A DNA stretch of 64,000 nucleotides from Ficedula albicollis (taxonomy: Eukaryota; Chordata; Aves; Passeriformes; Muscicapidae). Made by a program: the position numbers and the translations under genes. Shown in pieces: positions 1 to 15,156 of the stretch. The DNA is taken from contig NC_021673.1 in the NCBI RefSeq assembly GCF_000247815.1, positions 104,945,363-105,009,362 of the forward strand, written 5' to 3'. How positions within the stretch are numbered: position 1 is the stretch's first letter; every line of letters begins with the position of its first letter. The notes below the pieces were generated by a model. It did no database searches. It was given only the letters and a program-made list of their open reading frames with translations, and was not told the DNA's origin.

Positions 1-1140
1 ACACTTTGGCTCTTGAAATTTGTTGACTTTTCTCCCCACAGATGTTTTGCTTTGCTCCTCCTTGCCTGTCCTGAAATTTAAGAAGTTCCTGGTATGAGCA
101 AAGAGTGGATCTGTTGGAAGGGACAGATGTGGAGCGTTATTTATTTGCAGGCTTGAAGGCCTTTGATAAGGTTTTATGGCAGAAATTTTTCATTTTATAT
201 CTCCTTGACCCATAGATATTTCTCTTTGTCTATGTTTTGAATATAAACATTGCAATACTTTCTCAAGTATAACTCATAACTCTGAGTTACATGATAAGAA
301 ATTGCTTTTATGTAAAATATGTAACTCACTATTATTATTATTATTAGGAAACCCTGAGTTTCCTGACTTCCCTGACTTCCTTGATCAATCAAAAAATCTC
401 TAGCCAACCAAGTTGAAGTCCAAACTGCAAAGAGCTGCCTACAAATTGAAGAATTGCAGCCTAACTCTGCTCATGCAACTCAGACATATTTTTGTATTTC
501 GAAATACGGTTTTTAATGCAATACCACAGAGAGGAGCACAACGTTTTCCTAAATAAAATAGGCAGCATTTTTAAAACAAGCTTAATTTTTTTTTCTTAAA
601 AAAGAGGGAATTCACATTTGAGAGATTGTATCTGTTGACTCAAATTCTCCTACCTTAACCAGTTTTTGGCAGAGTTCTTTTCCCAGGAAAGTGTTCCCTG
701 CTGCACCTTCCCTGAAATACTCATTAAGGAGTATTGTAGATATGAGCTCTGCGACCTGACAAACCTTAAAGCAGTAAATTCTCATGGATATGAACTTTCC
801 TGAAGCACTGAATGAATGTGTCTATCTTGAGAAATCTCTACAAGATTTTTGCTATGTTTTATGCTAGTTTCATATGATAGCCTGATTAGTAAAAAGCTGC
901 AGAGATTTCCTATGGGACAAAAAGTAATCAACCTCATAGTTTAGCTGCTGAGGAGAGAACTCATTTAATTTACAAACATGGCTGATTTGTTGTGGTTATG
1001 TGGAACAGGGGCTGGAAAACTATCAGCACGGGAACAAAGTTTCAAAGGTGGGGATGACAAATTTATAAGGAAAGCCTTACAGATTTTTATTTATTTATTT
1101 TTTAACACGTGAGAACACCAGCCATACGGAAAAGTTGTTG
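1..1140. other. AT-rich non-coding sequence, no recognised feature
   Basis: No open reading frame with protein character, no tRNA-like fold and no recognised repeat family is seen. A short ATT microsatellite (about 6 units) lies near 329-347 and a T-rich tract near 585-597. The stretch lies 5' of the CpG-rich block and is probably upstream flank of LAMA1, but exon 1 is not located, so this is inferred. Confidence 0.4.
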
Positions 1141-1224
1141 AATTAGTTTAGCGGCGCATTCTCCCTTCCCACGCTTTTACCTTATTTCGCACACTCACCT
1201 TTCCCTTCCTCCTCTTCCTTGCAG

Positions 1225-1312
1225 AAACCCTCAGCTCAGTAAGTGCGGCTTTCCAGAAGTTTTTAGGCGCGGGGCTCGGGCGCGGCATCACCCGCGAGAT
1301 GCGGTGGGGACC
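1225..1312 (+). other. candidate small exon with splice-like ends in the CpG-rich block
   Basis: A pyrimidine tract ending in AG at 1223-1224 precedes an 88-nt segment, which is followed by a good donor (GTAAGT at 1313-1318). An ATG at 1299-1301 sits 14 nt before the donor and would encode Met-Arg-Trp-Gly before the splice. The phase at this donor (2) does not match exon 2, which needs an upstream exon ending after one base of a codon. If it is LAMA1 start material, another exon is required or the local assembly is wrong. It could equally be a chance pair of splice-like sites. Confidence 0.15.
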
Positions 1313-1350
1313 GTAAGTGCTTCGGGGGCGGCTTTGCGGGGTCCCTGAGC

Positions 1351-2481
<1,131 letters not shown>

Positions 2482-2691
2482 ACAGCCGGTGCGGGGCCGT
2501 GTGGGATGCGAAGGCACCCGCGGTGGGAGGCGGGCTGGGGTCCGGCAGTGCCGACCGCACGCTTCCCGACGGCCTCCCCCTTCCCCTTGATCGCTGCTCT
2601 CTTCCCCCACCTCCACGTTTTGCGGCCGCCCTCCCCCACTTTCCCGAGTCCTTTCTCCTCCCTCGGCGGCGGGGGCCACTCCGCCCGGCCG

Positions 2692-2793
<102 letters not shown>

Positions 2794-3061
2794 AGGGAGG
2801 GGGCGGCCGCCGCTCCCGGGACGCCGGGAGCCCCCGGCCGAGCCTCTGGCCCGCGGGATTTGGGGTCAGAGCCGGGCACGGGCCGCGGTCCCGGGGGTCC
2901 CTCTCTGGGGAAGGGAGGGCAGCCGGAGCCCCGAGGGATGCCGCACGCTAAGATAAACCAGATTGAGCTTTGTTATAAGGAGCGAGAAGAGTCCTAAACC
3001 ACTTTCCGGGGAAGAGACAGAGGTAGCATGAAGAAGTAAAAGAGATAATTTACGAAAGTTT

Positions 3062-3063
<2 letters not shown>

Positions 3064-3116
<53 letters not shown>
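3064..3116. repeat. 53-nt poly-T run
   Basis: This uninterrupted T run lies at the 3' margin of the CpG-rich block. It may be a real poly-A/T tract or, given the adjacent C homopolymers, another consensus error. Confidence 0.8.
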
Positions 3117-3118
<2 letters not shown>

Positions 3119-3189
3119 ACGTGGGCTGGCCGGTGCGTTGCGGCCGGGACACCGGAACGCTCCGCGCCGAGTTCTAACTCTCGAATGAC

Positions 3190-6100
3190 TTCATCACAGG
3201 CATCCTCTTTGTTCAAGTGCTGGAACTTGGCTTGTCCTGGTGAGACCCAAGCTGCTGAGCGCATCGGCTCGCTCAGCTGCTGGGTTAACAGCAGTTTGAC
3301 TCTGCGATGTGCTGGGTTCCGATGGGAAGCGCTGGTAGACACCAGACGCTCCCACCTTTGGCTTGGGTCAGCTCCTGCTGGGGTCCACAGCAGAATTTCT
3401 GCCTATCCCTACTCCCTGCACGTCAATCCCCAGTCCCTTTAGGTCTCTATTAAAAACAACAACAAAAAAAGGCTTGAATGGAAAATGGTTGGAAGGCATA
3501 TGTTGTGCAGATGCCTGACTTGTTTTCTTTATGGTGAAGTATGGTGTTTGAGATGGATATAATGTGGGAGATTAGCATCTGGATGTTTATGGGCTGCAGT
3601 AAAAGCGAGTGTTTATTAATATAATTATGTGTACAAAATATCCTCTAGCTAAAGAGGACGACACCAAGTCCAAGTAAATTTCCGAGGCCATGTGTCTCAG
3701 CTTGAAAACAAATATGCTTTACTTTTGTTATGAAAATTCAGTTGTAGAAACAAATGAAACGCCAAAGTGATATAAATTTTGCTTTTTAATTTTTTTTTTA
3801 CATCGAATAACCTTAATTCAACACTAAATCATATTTGAATATATATGGTAACATGCAGTTTAAAAGAGAGTTTTTCTGAAGCTTGTCATATATGGGTGAC
3901 AAGAGCCAATACCTTTTCTGTTTTTTCATTACCATTTGCAGTGATCTCTCACTGCAGTAATGTGCAGCTTTTATATAGCAGCCCACGGGTGCTAGAGGCA
4001 TCTGGATAAAATACTTGCTTTTTATGTCAGTGATTGAAGCTACCAATATATTTTGTTGCTTCTAAGTCACCCCTCCTGGGAATATTTACGTCCATAATAA
4101 TATTTTTCTGGTTGAAAGATCAGGTCCATAGACCATTCCTCCTATTAGATTAAGTTGATAAAATTTTTTTTTCTCAGCGTGAGAGCACAGATCATCCAAG
4201 GAAGCTGTGAGTTTCAACCCCCCTGGTGGTGAACTGCCTTACAAAAGCCACAATTCAAGATAACTGATCCTAAAACAATGTGAAGAATGCGATGCAGATT
4301 AGAATAGCAATGTTGCTTTTACTGAAAGTAAACAGCTCAAGCTCAGAATTGTAGGCATCTTGATGAGGTAAAAATACATTTTGAAGTGAGGACGGAAAGA
4401 TTTCTCACAGCAGATGTCAAGAGAACTTTGGGGAAAAGTGTCTTGGCATGGCCATCGAGAGTGCTGTGGCAGAATTCAAAGCATTTCTTGTTTTTCTGTT
4501 CAGTTTTGCTTTTGTCCTGTCAGCAAATGAAGAAACTGGGGGGTACCACAGCTGCAAGGGTCTGTCAGGAAGTGCTGAAGTCCAGTCTAAGAAAGAGAAA
4601 CACACAATACTGAAGTCACTGCACTGAACAACTTTGAAAGTTAATGATTGGTTCTTTCAGCCTAAAGATTAATATCTACATAGCTATAAAATTTAGTTGG
4701 TATTTTAATTACAGGTGAATTGTTAAAGTGTCCCTATCATAGTGAAAAGTTTGGTTTGCATTTTCTGTTGAGTCTCTTGTATCCACTAATGGAGTAACTC
4801 TTCATGAAACGTGTAACTCTGTGTCTAGATACAGATGAATTATTTTACAACGTCAGAAGCAAAAAGCCATTTCAGAGGCCTGTTGTAGCTCTGTTGTTGC
4901 TCTGTTGGAACGCATTCTTTGTTATACTGGAGTTAAGTGATATATGTCTTCAAAGTAGAAAGGAAAATCAGTTAATGATTTTGAACACTATTTCCTATTT
5001 AATAAATTTGACTCTGCCACTGTCAGGTGTTTTCTTTCTGTAAAAAAAAAAAAAAAAAAATCCTGCTACTGTAAACCTGTGGTAGTATTAACTTGGAAGG
5101 CTATGGTTGTAGACTAAATATTTCCTCAGCTGCATCTCAGTTTGTTTGTGTAAGCTGGTGTGCTGAAGTAGCCTGCTCTGTTGTTCCTGCCTGGGGTTTT
5201 GGATGAGTGCTGATGCTTAGGGAGCTGAATCTGATGCTCAGGGAACCGAATGGCCCCCTGAAGGCACTCCACCTGGGCAGAGATGAACATGGGTATTTCA
5301 CATGCCTGTCACCCATTGGGTTTCGGACCTGCTTTGCTTCAAGGATCTGGTTTAGTAAGTATTCTTAGGCTATGACTAATATACAAAGTGTGACCCTATG
5401 GTCAGCAACCACTTTTTTTTTGCTGAAACATAAGTGACATCAATTATATTGTTAGAGCACATTCCCAGGCAGTGGGAGATTTATGTTAATCTCCTTAGTG
5501 TGAGGTGGTTTGAACCTACATCTCCAATCTCTGAATAGAGTGCTTACTACCAAGTTGCTGTGACAGGTAATGCAGAGGAGGAGGAGTGTGTGAATGCTCT
5601 CCAGACCTCTCTTTAAAACTGAGCTACTGTGCAGCCGAGATGGCATGTTTCCTTCCAGAAGGAAAAAAAAATGATGCTTTAGTTGGATCATTAGGGTGCT
5701 CAAAATGTAAGGAGAACGTAAGTGCAGGCCTCCCTCTCCTTATTTGCCGCAAGCTGCAATAAGGTGTTTGACTTCAGGAGAAACTCTTATTGTACCAGTG
5801 TCTGCTGGGATTTGTTTGTTTCAGATTTTAGTTGTTTTTTACTGGTTTACTCAAGCCTGGCAACACTCTTGGGGTGTTTGTGAATCCCACTGAATGAGGA
5901 AGGGCTCTTCGGTGCGTAAGTCAGGGTGGTGGGTTCCACCTCAAGAAGTAATGTATTTTGATTGTAGGAGTTACAGCATTTGACAGAAGTCTGGGGTGTT
6001 GTAGATTTGGCTGTTAGTCTGTGAGCCTAGGTAGGTGGATCTTGCACACTCATCTGCCTCACTACAACCTCATGCATTCAAAGGTGTTTTGTGCAGTGAA

Positions 6101-9100
6101 ATAGTTTCCTCTGACACTTTTAAAACGGTGACAAACTTCCAGACTGTCTGGAGGTTTTGGAGGAAGTTTTTCTGGAGTTCCAAGATGAGTTGGATGTTGT
6201 TTTCACAATTGCTTTCTGTATGAGAGGAAAAAATATCTTAAGTGCTTCACCATACTGCTCTTGGGTTCATGTATGCTGGTGGCTTGAACAGACCTTGTTG
6301 CCGTCAGTCTTAAACAGCAGTTTTTTCCCAACATCTGCAACAGATTTAAGTGTTACAGAAAATGAAAAGGTTTCTATCCCCTGCAAAGTTTGTCTTCACT
6401 TCTAAATATTTCCCTTTAACATTTCTGCTATGTTTCCACCAACATGAGCATTGTTTCCTGACAAGAGAGCACTAAAAGAAACTTGAAGTTCCTTGAGGCT
6501 TGTGGAGCACTTAAAAGCAGATTGTTTGCAGCTTGGAGTGTGAGGCAGGAGACCAGTGAGCTAAAAATATGACAGGAGTCTGAGGGAGAATTACTTAACA
6601 TTGTAACAAGGTAAAAACTTCTTAATTTTTGGCAAACTTGGGTACAATGCTGTACTTGGCTTAAGTTTCCACTTTTTCCTCAGGTTTGGGAATCTCAGTT
6701 ACAGTGAATCTGTATGTCTCTTGTGTCTTCAGGTAGGCTAAGTAGCAGGGCCCCAAGATACTTATTATCTGTCCACATTCTTATTTGAGTTCTTAGATTG
6801 TGTGAGAAGTCTCATGTCTTCATGAGACCCACAAAGGAACACATGATCAAAGTGTTATTACAACACCAGTAATGAATCCAGAGAAATGAGCCCCTGCCAG
6901 GGCTCTCCTGTGACAGCCACTGACGTGTCATGGGACCAGCTCTTCAGAGCTTACAGGATGGGGGATGGTGACAGTCCAGAGGGGTATGGTCTCCAACTTC
7001 AGGTATTCAAGAAATCCACATTGTGGATGGACATTAAAGAAATCCATCTCTATGTATGAATCCATGTTTTTCCCTGGAGCGGGAAACTGGATGAAACCAT
7101 TGGTGGTGGTGGCAGCATTTGTGTGTTTCTGTCTTTGTGAATCTATGTGCCTGGCCATATGTATTTGCATATATCCATATATTCATTGCATTGTGTGTGT
7201 GGTTCTATATGTGCCTGCTGGGACTACTTGCTCAGCTTTACTAGTGGCTGAGCCTGGGAGCATGGAGCTGCATCAGCCCTGTCTCTCTTGGGCTACAGGC
7301 CTTGGTACATCCTAGCAAAACTCTGGAAGACCAGATGTAACTCCAGAGTTCTTGGCTTTTGTTTCCTCTGAGTCCATTTGACTGTTAAAGCCTTAATATA
7401 GTGGAATTTTTTCTATATAGTACTCTAAAAAGGTCAATTTTAGATGATCAGTTATGTCACCTCGAACAGAGGTCACATTGCATGCCTTCAGGAAAGCTGA
7501 TTTTGTGGATACCATTGTCTTAAAGTTACAAGGTTCCCTAAGTTCATGATAAGCAACATAAATATATTTTGAAACTTACTAAATAGAAATGAGGTTTGAT
7601 CTTATTAAAAGGAATATGTAGTGTAAAAAGTAATTGATCTCAACCAGCAACAAATTTGCTGATTGAGCATCAGACTTGTGGTTGGGAAAGAAGAGGAAAG
7701 AACTGAGAAATGTCATTTTTTCTGGTAGTCTGCAAGGAACATCATGGATATTCTGTGAGAAAAATGTACTTGGCATTGATTAAAGCTCTAAATTTAAAAT
7801 CTGCTTTGTTTTTTTCCCTGATTTGTTTTGCAAGAAATCACCAAGCCATAGACCATTTTCTTTTTTCTCGGAGTACAAAGGTATGTGACAGAAAAATCCC
7901 ATGAAAGCATTCTAAGTTAGACTGAAGATTAAGATAAAAAAATATTTGTCTGTCGTAAATATTTTCTCCATTCCCTGAGGGCTTAGAAAATGCATCTCTT
8001 GAAATTTAGGGCTATCAGTGTGTGTTTATCAGTTGTTGGTATTTGCATCAGTCTCACAGAAGATCTTCAGGTGCAGTTTGCTGCCTTCCCCTTTTTTTTT
8101 TTTTTTTTTTCTGTCCTGCAGACATCCCTTCCTGACCAAAGAGAGGAACAGCACGTTGCAGAAGTTTTGCAAGACCAGATTGGTTAGGTCAGCTTGCAAC
8201 AATTGTGATTTGTTAGTTGGCATAAATCTTAGGAGCACATCAAACTTTTTTTTAAAAGTATTCTTTTAGGTAATTAAGTAATATCTCAGAGGCTCTGTAC
8301 TGTACCTGAGCCCACAGATACGGATACAGCTCTCTGCCTTTGAGATTTGAGGCCAGTGCTTCATTTGCTTGCGTGTCAGAGTAAAAATAAGGCTAGGTAT
8401 ATCTGTGTTTACTCTTTCGTAGTTTCTTCTGCCATGTAAGGACTTCAGTGAATTCTCAGTCATTCTGTGCTCTTTTTTACAGGCTAGAAAAAAACATATT
8501 TTTTTCCCCTGAAAATAATTATTTTATGCACGTTTTTGAGTATTAAAAGCTATATACATAACAATTTTACAGGAAAACTGGAAGATTTTTTGGTAATTGC
8601 ATTAGATATAAATAACAGTTCCTGAAAATAGGAAAGCATAAAATTGTAAGACTAGAAACTAACTTTCAGTATTCTAATAGCAAATATTGTAGATGCACAT
8701 AATTTAAACTTCACTGCTGTTTCATATCAGAAAGATACAATTCCTGAGAAGTGCAGGGCAAAGCATAGAGATTAAAAAAAAAAATCAGGTTTTCAGGTAA
8801 AACCAAAGCATTTTAATTATCTCTGGAAAATCTCAACTGTTCTGTGTGAGCTCAGAGAGCCATTGGAAGGGAGGTGGATTCATGGTAGGCATTTTCACCC
8901 ACTGCCCTTTCCACAAGTTCAACTTGGCAGGCTTTGTAAAGCAGCAGCTAATGTGGGTCGATGGGCTGACACGGTTGGTTTTTCCCTTGTAATTTCTAGG
9001 CTTTTCCTACCAGGCAAAGGCCATGAAGATCCCACTGCTGCTTTGTGTAGGCGGTGTAGATGTCAGCCTTCAGCAATAAATTCCTTCTGTTTTGTCATCT

Positions 9101-9120
9101 TTAACTTGTTAGCTTTTGCT
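3190..9120. other. non-coding stretch, probable LAMA1 intron 1 (first part)
   Basis: No protein-like reading frame, structural RNA or clearly assignable mobile element is recognised. Short A and T runs occur (for example 5041-5060 and 8092-8110). The assignment to intron 1 is an inference from the CpG-rich block upstream and exon 2 downstream. Confidence 0.4.
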
Positions 9121-9124
9121 GAGG

Positions 9125-9190
9125 TTTTTTTTTTTTTTTTTGAAACTGTCCCCCCCCCCCCCCTTTTTTTTTTTTTTTTTTGAAACTGTC
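9125..9190. repeat. duplicated T-run unit separated by a C run
   Basis: The order is T17, GAAACTGT, 14 C, T18, GAAACTGTC. The T-run-plus-GAAACTGTC unit therefore occurs twice, with a C run between. The arrangement is a small-scale version of the T-C-T structures at 41900-42535 and 56402-57257. Confidence 0.85.
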
Positions 9191-9948
9191 ATTCGATACA
9201 GTAACAACTCTGTCAAAGGCATTCCCTAACCAATTCTTTTAGATTAAAGATTCAGATTTGAAAGTTGTTTTGCTAGCATAATGTCATTCCTTTCTGTGAG
9301 CTCATTTATTGTGCTGCGGGATTCAGCCCCCATCTTGAATCCTGCATGAGAATAAAGCTTAAAAAGCTGTTTAAGAAATGGTCTTCCCAAAGTGGAAACT
9401 CGTTTATTCTCATTGGCTCTGCCTGCATTTTTATTGCTCCTTGCTCAAAAATGACCTTGATAATAGGCTGGTGTACACTACTTCTTAATTGTATTTCTGT
9501 AACTCTTATTTGCTGAGAGTCTGAGAGGACAGTGCAGAACCTGTACAGGTAATTCAAAACAAAGTCTCTAGTCTTGATTTGATTCTTTGATTATTGTTTT
9601 TTCTTGTGGACCCCATGAAGCGAAAAGTTTTTACTAGCAAAATCCTAACTCTGCAAATCAGTGGGGTAGGTCTTGCTGACTGTAAAAAACGCTGGAATTC
9701 AGTCATTGAGCATAAATGTGAATCAGAGCTGTCATTGATGGTAACTTAGATTAGTATTGATTGTTTTTATGAGCTTTTTTGAAAGCATGACTGGAATTTT
9801 GCCTTCTGTCACAAAACCCAAAGATATGTGTTGAGATGTTTGTGTGAGAAGGAGAGGAAAAAAGCACAGTAGCAACTGAGACATCCAGAGCAATTTTTTT
9901 GTGACTGGGTTCAGCCTTGCCAGGGAGCACTGGAGCAGGGATCCAAGT

Positions 9949-9987
9949 TATCCCTTTCTTTTTTTTTTTTTTGAGGATGCAGGCTAT

Positions 9988-10018
<31 letters not shown>

Positions 10019-10030
10019 GAGGATGCAGGC
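9949..10030. repeat. tandem duplication around a poly-T tract
   Basis: The unit TATCCC, a T-rich run, then GAGGATGCAGGC occurs at 9949-9984 and again at 9985-10030. The T run is longer in the second copy. Confidence 0.8.
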
Positions 10031-12257
10031 GGAGTGGGCTTTGCAGCTAGCACACAAGGTGTTGGGCAGGCTGGGTGCCACGAGGAGGGCAGCCTGGGGA
10101 GCCTGACTGCGCCTGTGATGCTCCATACCCAGGCAGAGCTGCTGCCAGGCTGGATGGAGCCCAGCCAGGCTCCACCGACTCCTTGGGGGACTCCTGATCC
10201 ATCTGGGGGTATGTAGACAGTGAGTGAATCAGGGAGGGTCTAGCACCAGCAGTAAACCAGTTAACTGCATCCCACCTTCCGTGTTTCTGGCTGTTTCTTT
10301 ACAAAAGTGAGAAATCCAGCTCCTGGAAGTGCTTCACTACTGATAGAACTGTGGAAGAGAGTCCACTGGTTTTTCTTCTGGTTTTAATTCAAATGCATTA
10401 ATAGATAATGTGTACTTTGTTATTCTGCATGCCATGCCACTTGTATATTTTATTTTCCTTTGCTGTGCTGTCTTTTGTGCATATCTTGCACTGCTTTAGG
10501 AGGGGAAGACAGAAAAGGCTTGTAACTCTGTGCCAATCCTCTGATCATTACGTTGTTTCTATTTTATTGGCTGAGAAGGGCTAGATAACAGAAGTTTAAC
10601 GTGAATGTTCTTTGAATTGTCAAGATCTGTGGAAGCCCTATGGTTTAAATTAGGGTTGTGAAATATATGCTGTTAAAATTTCTAGAATTCCTCTTACTTA
10701 CTTTAGCCTGTAGTCTCTGAAGTGCTCAATGCCTTCTACTAGAAAACACCCTTTAAAATATGCTGAAGAGATAAAAATTTTGATGGCAAAATGAAGGATT
10801 AAATCTACTTCACTGACTTGGGGAGAGTTGCTATGGATTTACATTACATCTACTGACAGTTCTTCATTCCTTCAGTAGTTGCTAACTAATGTGTTTATTT
10901 TGTGTGCCTCTTTTTTAACTGCCATAGTAGTTCAATTCACTCTTATGTGATAATTTATCTTTTACAGCATAAAGGAAAGTTTGTATAGATAGAAAGCAAA
11001 TCTGCTATGTCTCTGATTTTTTTTTTTTTTTTACTGTAACTAGGTTATTTAGATATTATCAATAAATCTCACTAAGACTTGATTAGAATTTTAGGAACCA
11101 CAGATTTTTTTTGCTAATGCAAAAATGTGAGCTTGATACTGAATTTAGATGTAAACATGAATTTTAAACTAAAAGTTACAGGAATTTAATCCTTTTCAGA
11201 CCTATCCCAATTTATCTTCCTTGAAGTTGGTTTACAGTGTGTCTGCCAATGTTCTCCAGACCAAGTTCATCAATGCTAAAGGCATGCAGCAAATGCAGAG
11301 TTTGTCCTTGGATGAGCACTCATTACTTGGGAGTGGTCACACTGGGGTCAGCTTAGTTTTGTGTATATTTGATAGTATTGTAGTGGAGATATTTCTAATT
11401 GAAGGAATGATTCTGCAAAGTGCAGTGCAGGTTTTCTGGGACGTGGAGGAGGCAACCCTTGGCAGGCAGTGAGAAAGAGATGTATGTGATGGGGTGGGGA
11501 ACTTGCAGATGAATGGAGTATCTTTCCATAGTGATGAGCAGTGGGATGTGATCTAAAGGCAGCGATGAAGCAATAGGTACAAAACACAGCTGCTGGTGGA
11601 CAGCTGTGTTCAGTGAGTGTCTTGGTGTGGGTCAGAGGTTGCCATGCTGATGTTTAGCTCCAGTGATGTGTCAGCTTGCTCAGAAACTTCACTGAGGGTA
11701 CTTGGTGGAAAGATCTGCTTGTTGCTGTGCTGCCACGGCTAGTAGACACATCCAAGTTTGGGTGTTTCCAGTAGGTTGAGAATCCTGCGGGAGTGATAGG
11801 GAAAGAAGGTCAGAAGGGGATTCTTGGTGATATAGTGGCAGGGAAGAGGTCAGGATGTTTTCCTCGAGGAGGAAAACCCTTTTTTGTATACCACAGAGTA
11901 TCGACAGATGATACAATCTCTACAATTTGAGCAGCCACCCCTTATCTTCTCTGTTCTTAAGGACAATGGGAAATAAGCTGCCCACTCTGCAGCTCTACTG
12001 ATGTTGCTGCTGCATTTCCCACAGTCATCAGCAAAAAATGTTTGGGGTGTTTCAGGCAGGATCCAATTGTGCTTGCTATTATTTTAGTGTCACTATAACA
12101 TTGCTGAATTTTAAATTAAACTACTTGAACTCTGTCTGTTAGAATTTTCCTTAAAAATTGTGCTTTGGGCTGAAATGCATCATTCTTGTTTTCAGGCCAA
12201 AGGCAAAATACTTTCAGAACACTTGATTAAAATTCCATGTGACTGAGTTCTTGAGCA

Positions 12258-12339
12258 TTAATGGCAGTAGAGATGAAAACTTGTAAATATTCTTTTAATT
12301 AATGGCAGTAGAGATGAGAACTTTTAAGTATTGTTTTCT
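12258..12339. repeat. 41-bp tandem duplication, diverged
   Basis: Copies at 12258-12298 and 12299-12339 both begin TTAATGGCAGTAGAGATG. They differ at several positions, so this duplication is probably older than the near-identical ones elsewhere in the window. Confidence 0.7.
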
Positions 12340-14176
12340 TTTTACCCCCATCTTTTTGGTACTTTAAATTACATTTTTTCAGGAATTCAACTTGTGTGAC
12401 ACAAATGCCTTTGAATTTTGTGGAGGCAGTTGCTGTAAAACAATTAAATAAGAATTTGCACATTGTAAGAGTTTGAAACATAAAAAATGTGTAATGATTG
12501 ACTGGCTATTAATTTTTTTTTAAAGTTGCAGTTTGTGTCCTGTACATTTGTTAATTTGTGTGCCTAGAGACCAGCAGATGTAAGACCAAACAAAGAATAG
12601 TGATTTACAGTTTTACTTGGTTGCCTAGAATAAAATGCCTAGGAAAAAAAAAAAAGGTAGCAGGATATATTTTATTTTCTCCAAAGAGCAGAAAGCCACC
12701 TCTGTATCGTTTTGAACAGTTGGTTACTACTGAAATAATACAAAAAAAGGCAAAAAAACCCCCTGGACAGGGTTTTCCCAATTAACTTTGAAAATAAGAG
12801 ATTGCTAGATCTTGTCAGTAGACATCAGGGAATGACCAAATTTGGCATGTCTTTGGGGTTACACAGTTGCAAATCCATTCAGGCCCATTCAAGCTGGAGG
12901 AAATGTGCTTCCTTCTACCCAGGAAGATCTGGCAGTGAGACAGGGCTGTATGTGCCCTGAGAATGGCTTTGTGCCTGTTGGAATGAGAACATTTTTCTTT
13001 CCTGTCTGAAAACAGGAGAGCTGGTGGTTCTGAGATGCCAAAACCTCTTCAACTTGAAATAGCTTTTGTTATTAAATGGAAAAATTTGACTTAAATAGAA
13101 ATTTATCTTCACCTAACACAGCTGCAATTTCTAATATTAAGGAAGTGACAAATCTTTTAAATTAAGAAAATGAAATAAATTTTGAGTTTATATACAGCTA
13201 GTTAATAACAAGCTGTTACTAAGTGAAAAGTACATGTCAGAGTTCCTTTGTAGTGCACCTACTTCTTTTATGATCACAAGGTAGTGCCAACTGACTCAAG
13301 GGCATTTCTAACTGTTTTAACCTTCTTAATGTTTACACGGGGCAAAAAGTAGTAACGTTTTGTTTGGTTGTGATACTGAGTCACAGTACTGAAGTGAGTG
13401 GGACCTCTAAGCCTTTAAAATTCTTCTCAAGCTCAGGTCTCCCAGCATTTACAAGTGATAAATGGAAATTGAGAATCAGAAGAGGTCTAATAGATACTTG
13501 GGTCATAACTTCCTTTTTATTATAATGAATGATTTTGTGTGCAGCCTAAAGCTGCACATTTATGCATGCAAATTTAATTAGGATTTAACCCAAGAGGATT
13601 TTAATTTACAAGACAGTTGCTTCAGGTTGAAAACTGGTGATAGAAAAGAGGCTCAGGGGGAGATATTATTTAAGGAGTCATATTAAGTGGGAGTGGGGGA
13701 AGTCTACTTTAAGTCCTACATCAGTAAGAACAAAAATGTTTAGTTTTGTTCATACTGGGTCACATCATAAGTGACAAGTGACTGAAGTCCCTAGGCTTTG
13801 ACATGCCAGTCACACTGCCAGTACTTCTGTTATGTTCCTCTAAGCTGATAATGTCTTAGACAGCATATAAGCAAAACTGACAAGACACTGAAGTCTTTAA
13901 TAGCTGTGGCTTGTATTTACTTCAGGTTTGAGCAAAGATTGTTCCCAACTGATGACTTCAGAAAAAAAGCTAGCGTACTGGTTAAAGAAAGAACAACCCC
14001 CAAACCAACAAGCACAATGATGCAGACTCCTCAACATGTGGAAAAAGCTTTGGGTGAACAAGAAAGAACTAATTTCATGGTCTGGCAGTTTTGTTGTTCC
14101 TTGGCAGCCTGCCCATCTGTCAACTTTTGGCTCTTTTGCTTTGGTGTAAATGCTGTGACAATTTCTGGGCAGATTC

Positions 14177-14342
14177 TTGAACTGGCCAACAGCATACAAA
14201 AAAATCAATGCTTGTAAGACATGGCTTAACAGGAGAAAAATTGATTATACTTGGGAAATATTGAACTGGCCAACAGCATACAAAAAAATCAATGCTTGTA
14301 AGACATGGCTTGACAGGAGAAAAATTGATTATACTTTGGAAA
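14177..14342. repeat. 84-bp tandem duplication
   Basis: The unit beginning TTGAACTGGCCAACAGCATA occurs at 14177-14260 and 14261-14342. The copies differ at very few positions (for example TTAACAGG against TTGACAGG). Confidence 0.9.
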
Positions 14343-15156
14343 TGCCTGATAGAATACTCACAAATTACTTATCTTTCATATCAAGTTGTAGTGTCTGATG
14401 ATGAAAATTAACATGAAATCTAGTTTTCTTTTGTTCTACTTCCCCTTAGTTTGTTTTGATAGAAATAAGCAGTGAGTTACTGTCAATATTGAAGGTATTA
14501 GAAATACCTCTGCTAGAATTTTTTATTTATCCCCAGGAATTAATTTTTTTTTTTACCCCAAATCTCTGAAATCTCTGTGAGGACCAAGCCATAATACTAG
14601 AAACCACATCCAGGGCTGGGATGAAAGCTATGTAATCTATTGAATTGACCAGTGTTTTCTGTGCTCAGGCTGTCACAGATGATGTGCACTCCCTTGGGAA
14701 ACAAGGTAGCACATTTGTAGGAGTGTCTGGTTGGGGCTGAAAAGCTTGAACTTCTTCAGTTCTAAGCATCTGCACCCTGACCATGTCTTTGCAGCCTTAT
14801 CCTCTCTACTTCCACTTTAAGTAGTTGTGTTGAGTCTCTGTGGTCTGGATCTGTGTTTGAGCTGAGCATGGACAGGCTCAGAAGGTGGGACATGTTTGAA
14901 GTTTGTACCAGTGGACTTGTTAACACATAGCTTTCTAATTGAACTGGTAATACTAGTTTGTGTTGGTGAATACTAACACAAAAATATCTAACCCATCTGT
15001 GGTATTAAAAATGTAATACTTTGTGTAAGCAAGCACAAGTTACTGCGTAACAGAGGACAAGCATCCATTTCTTCTGCAGATAATGTATTAGTATTACTTG
15101 GCTTTCCTTTTTCTATACATTTAATCTGAAGTCTGGGACTTCTTTGTTGTGGACAT

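Larger units (their letters stand above)
9191..14176. other. non-coding stretch, probable intron 1 (second part)
   Basis: Apart from the duplications listed separately (9949-10030, 12258-12339), nothing coding is recognised. A GC-richer patch at 10020-10210 has no identifiable function. Confidence 0.4.

Noticed and set aside
961..1049. ATG at 979 with a downstream donor-like AAAG/GTGGGG as LAMA1 exon 1
   Set aside because: The encoded peptide does not look like a signal peptide ending in a laminin-type Cys-Gln-X-Gly, and it lies outside the CpG-rich block.
13906..14217. 103-codon open frames on both strands
   Set aside because: No recognisable domain, no splice context, and it ends within an 84-bp duplication. 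It is probably chance.
14177..14342. Direct repeats as a CRISPR-like array
   Set aside because: Only two contiguous copies without spacers, in a vertebrate genome. This is a tandem duplication.
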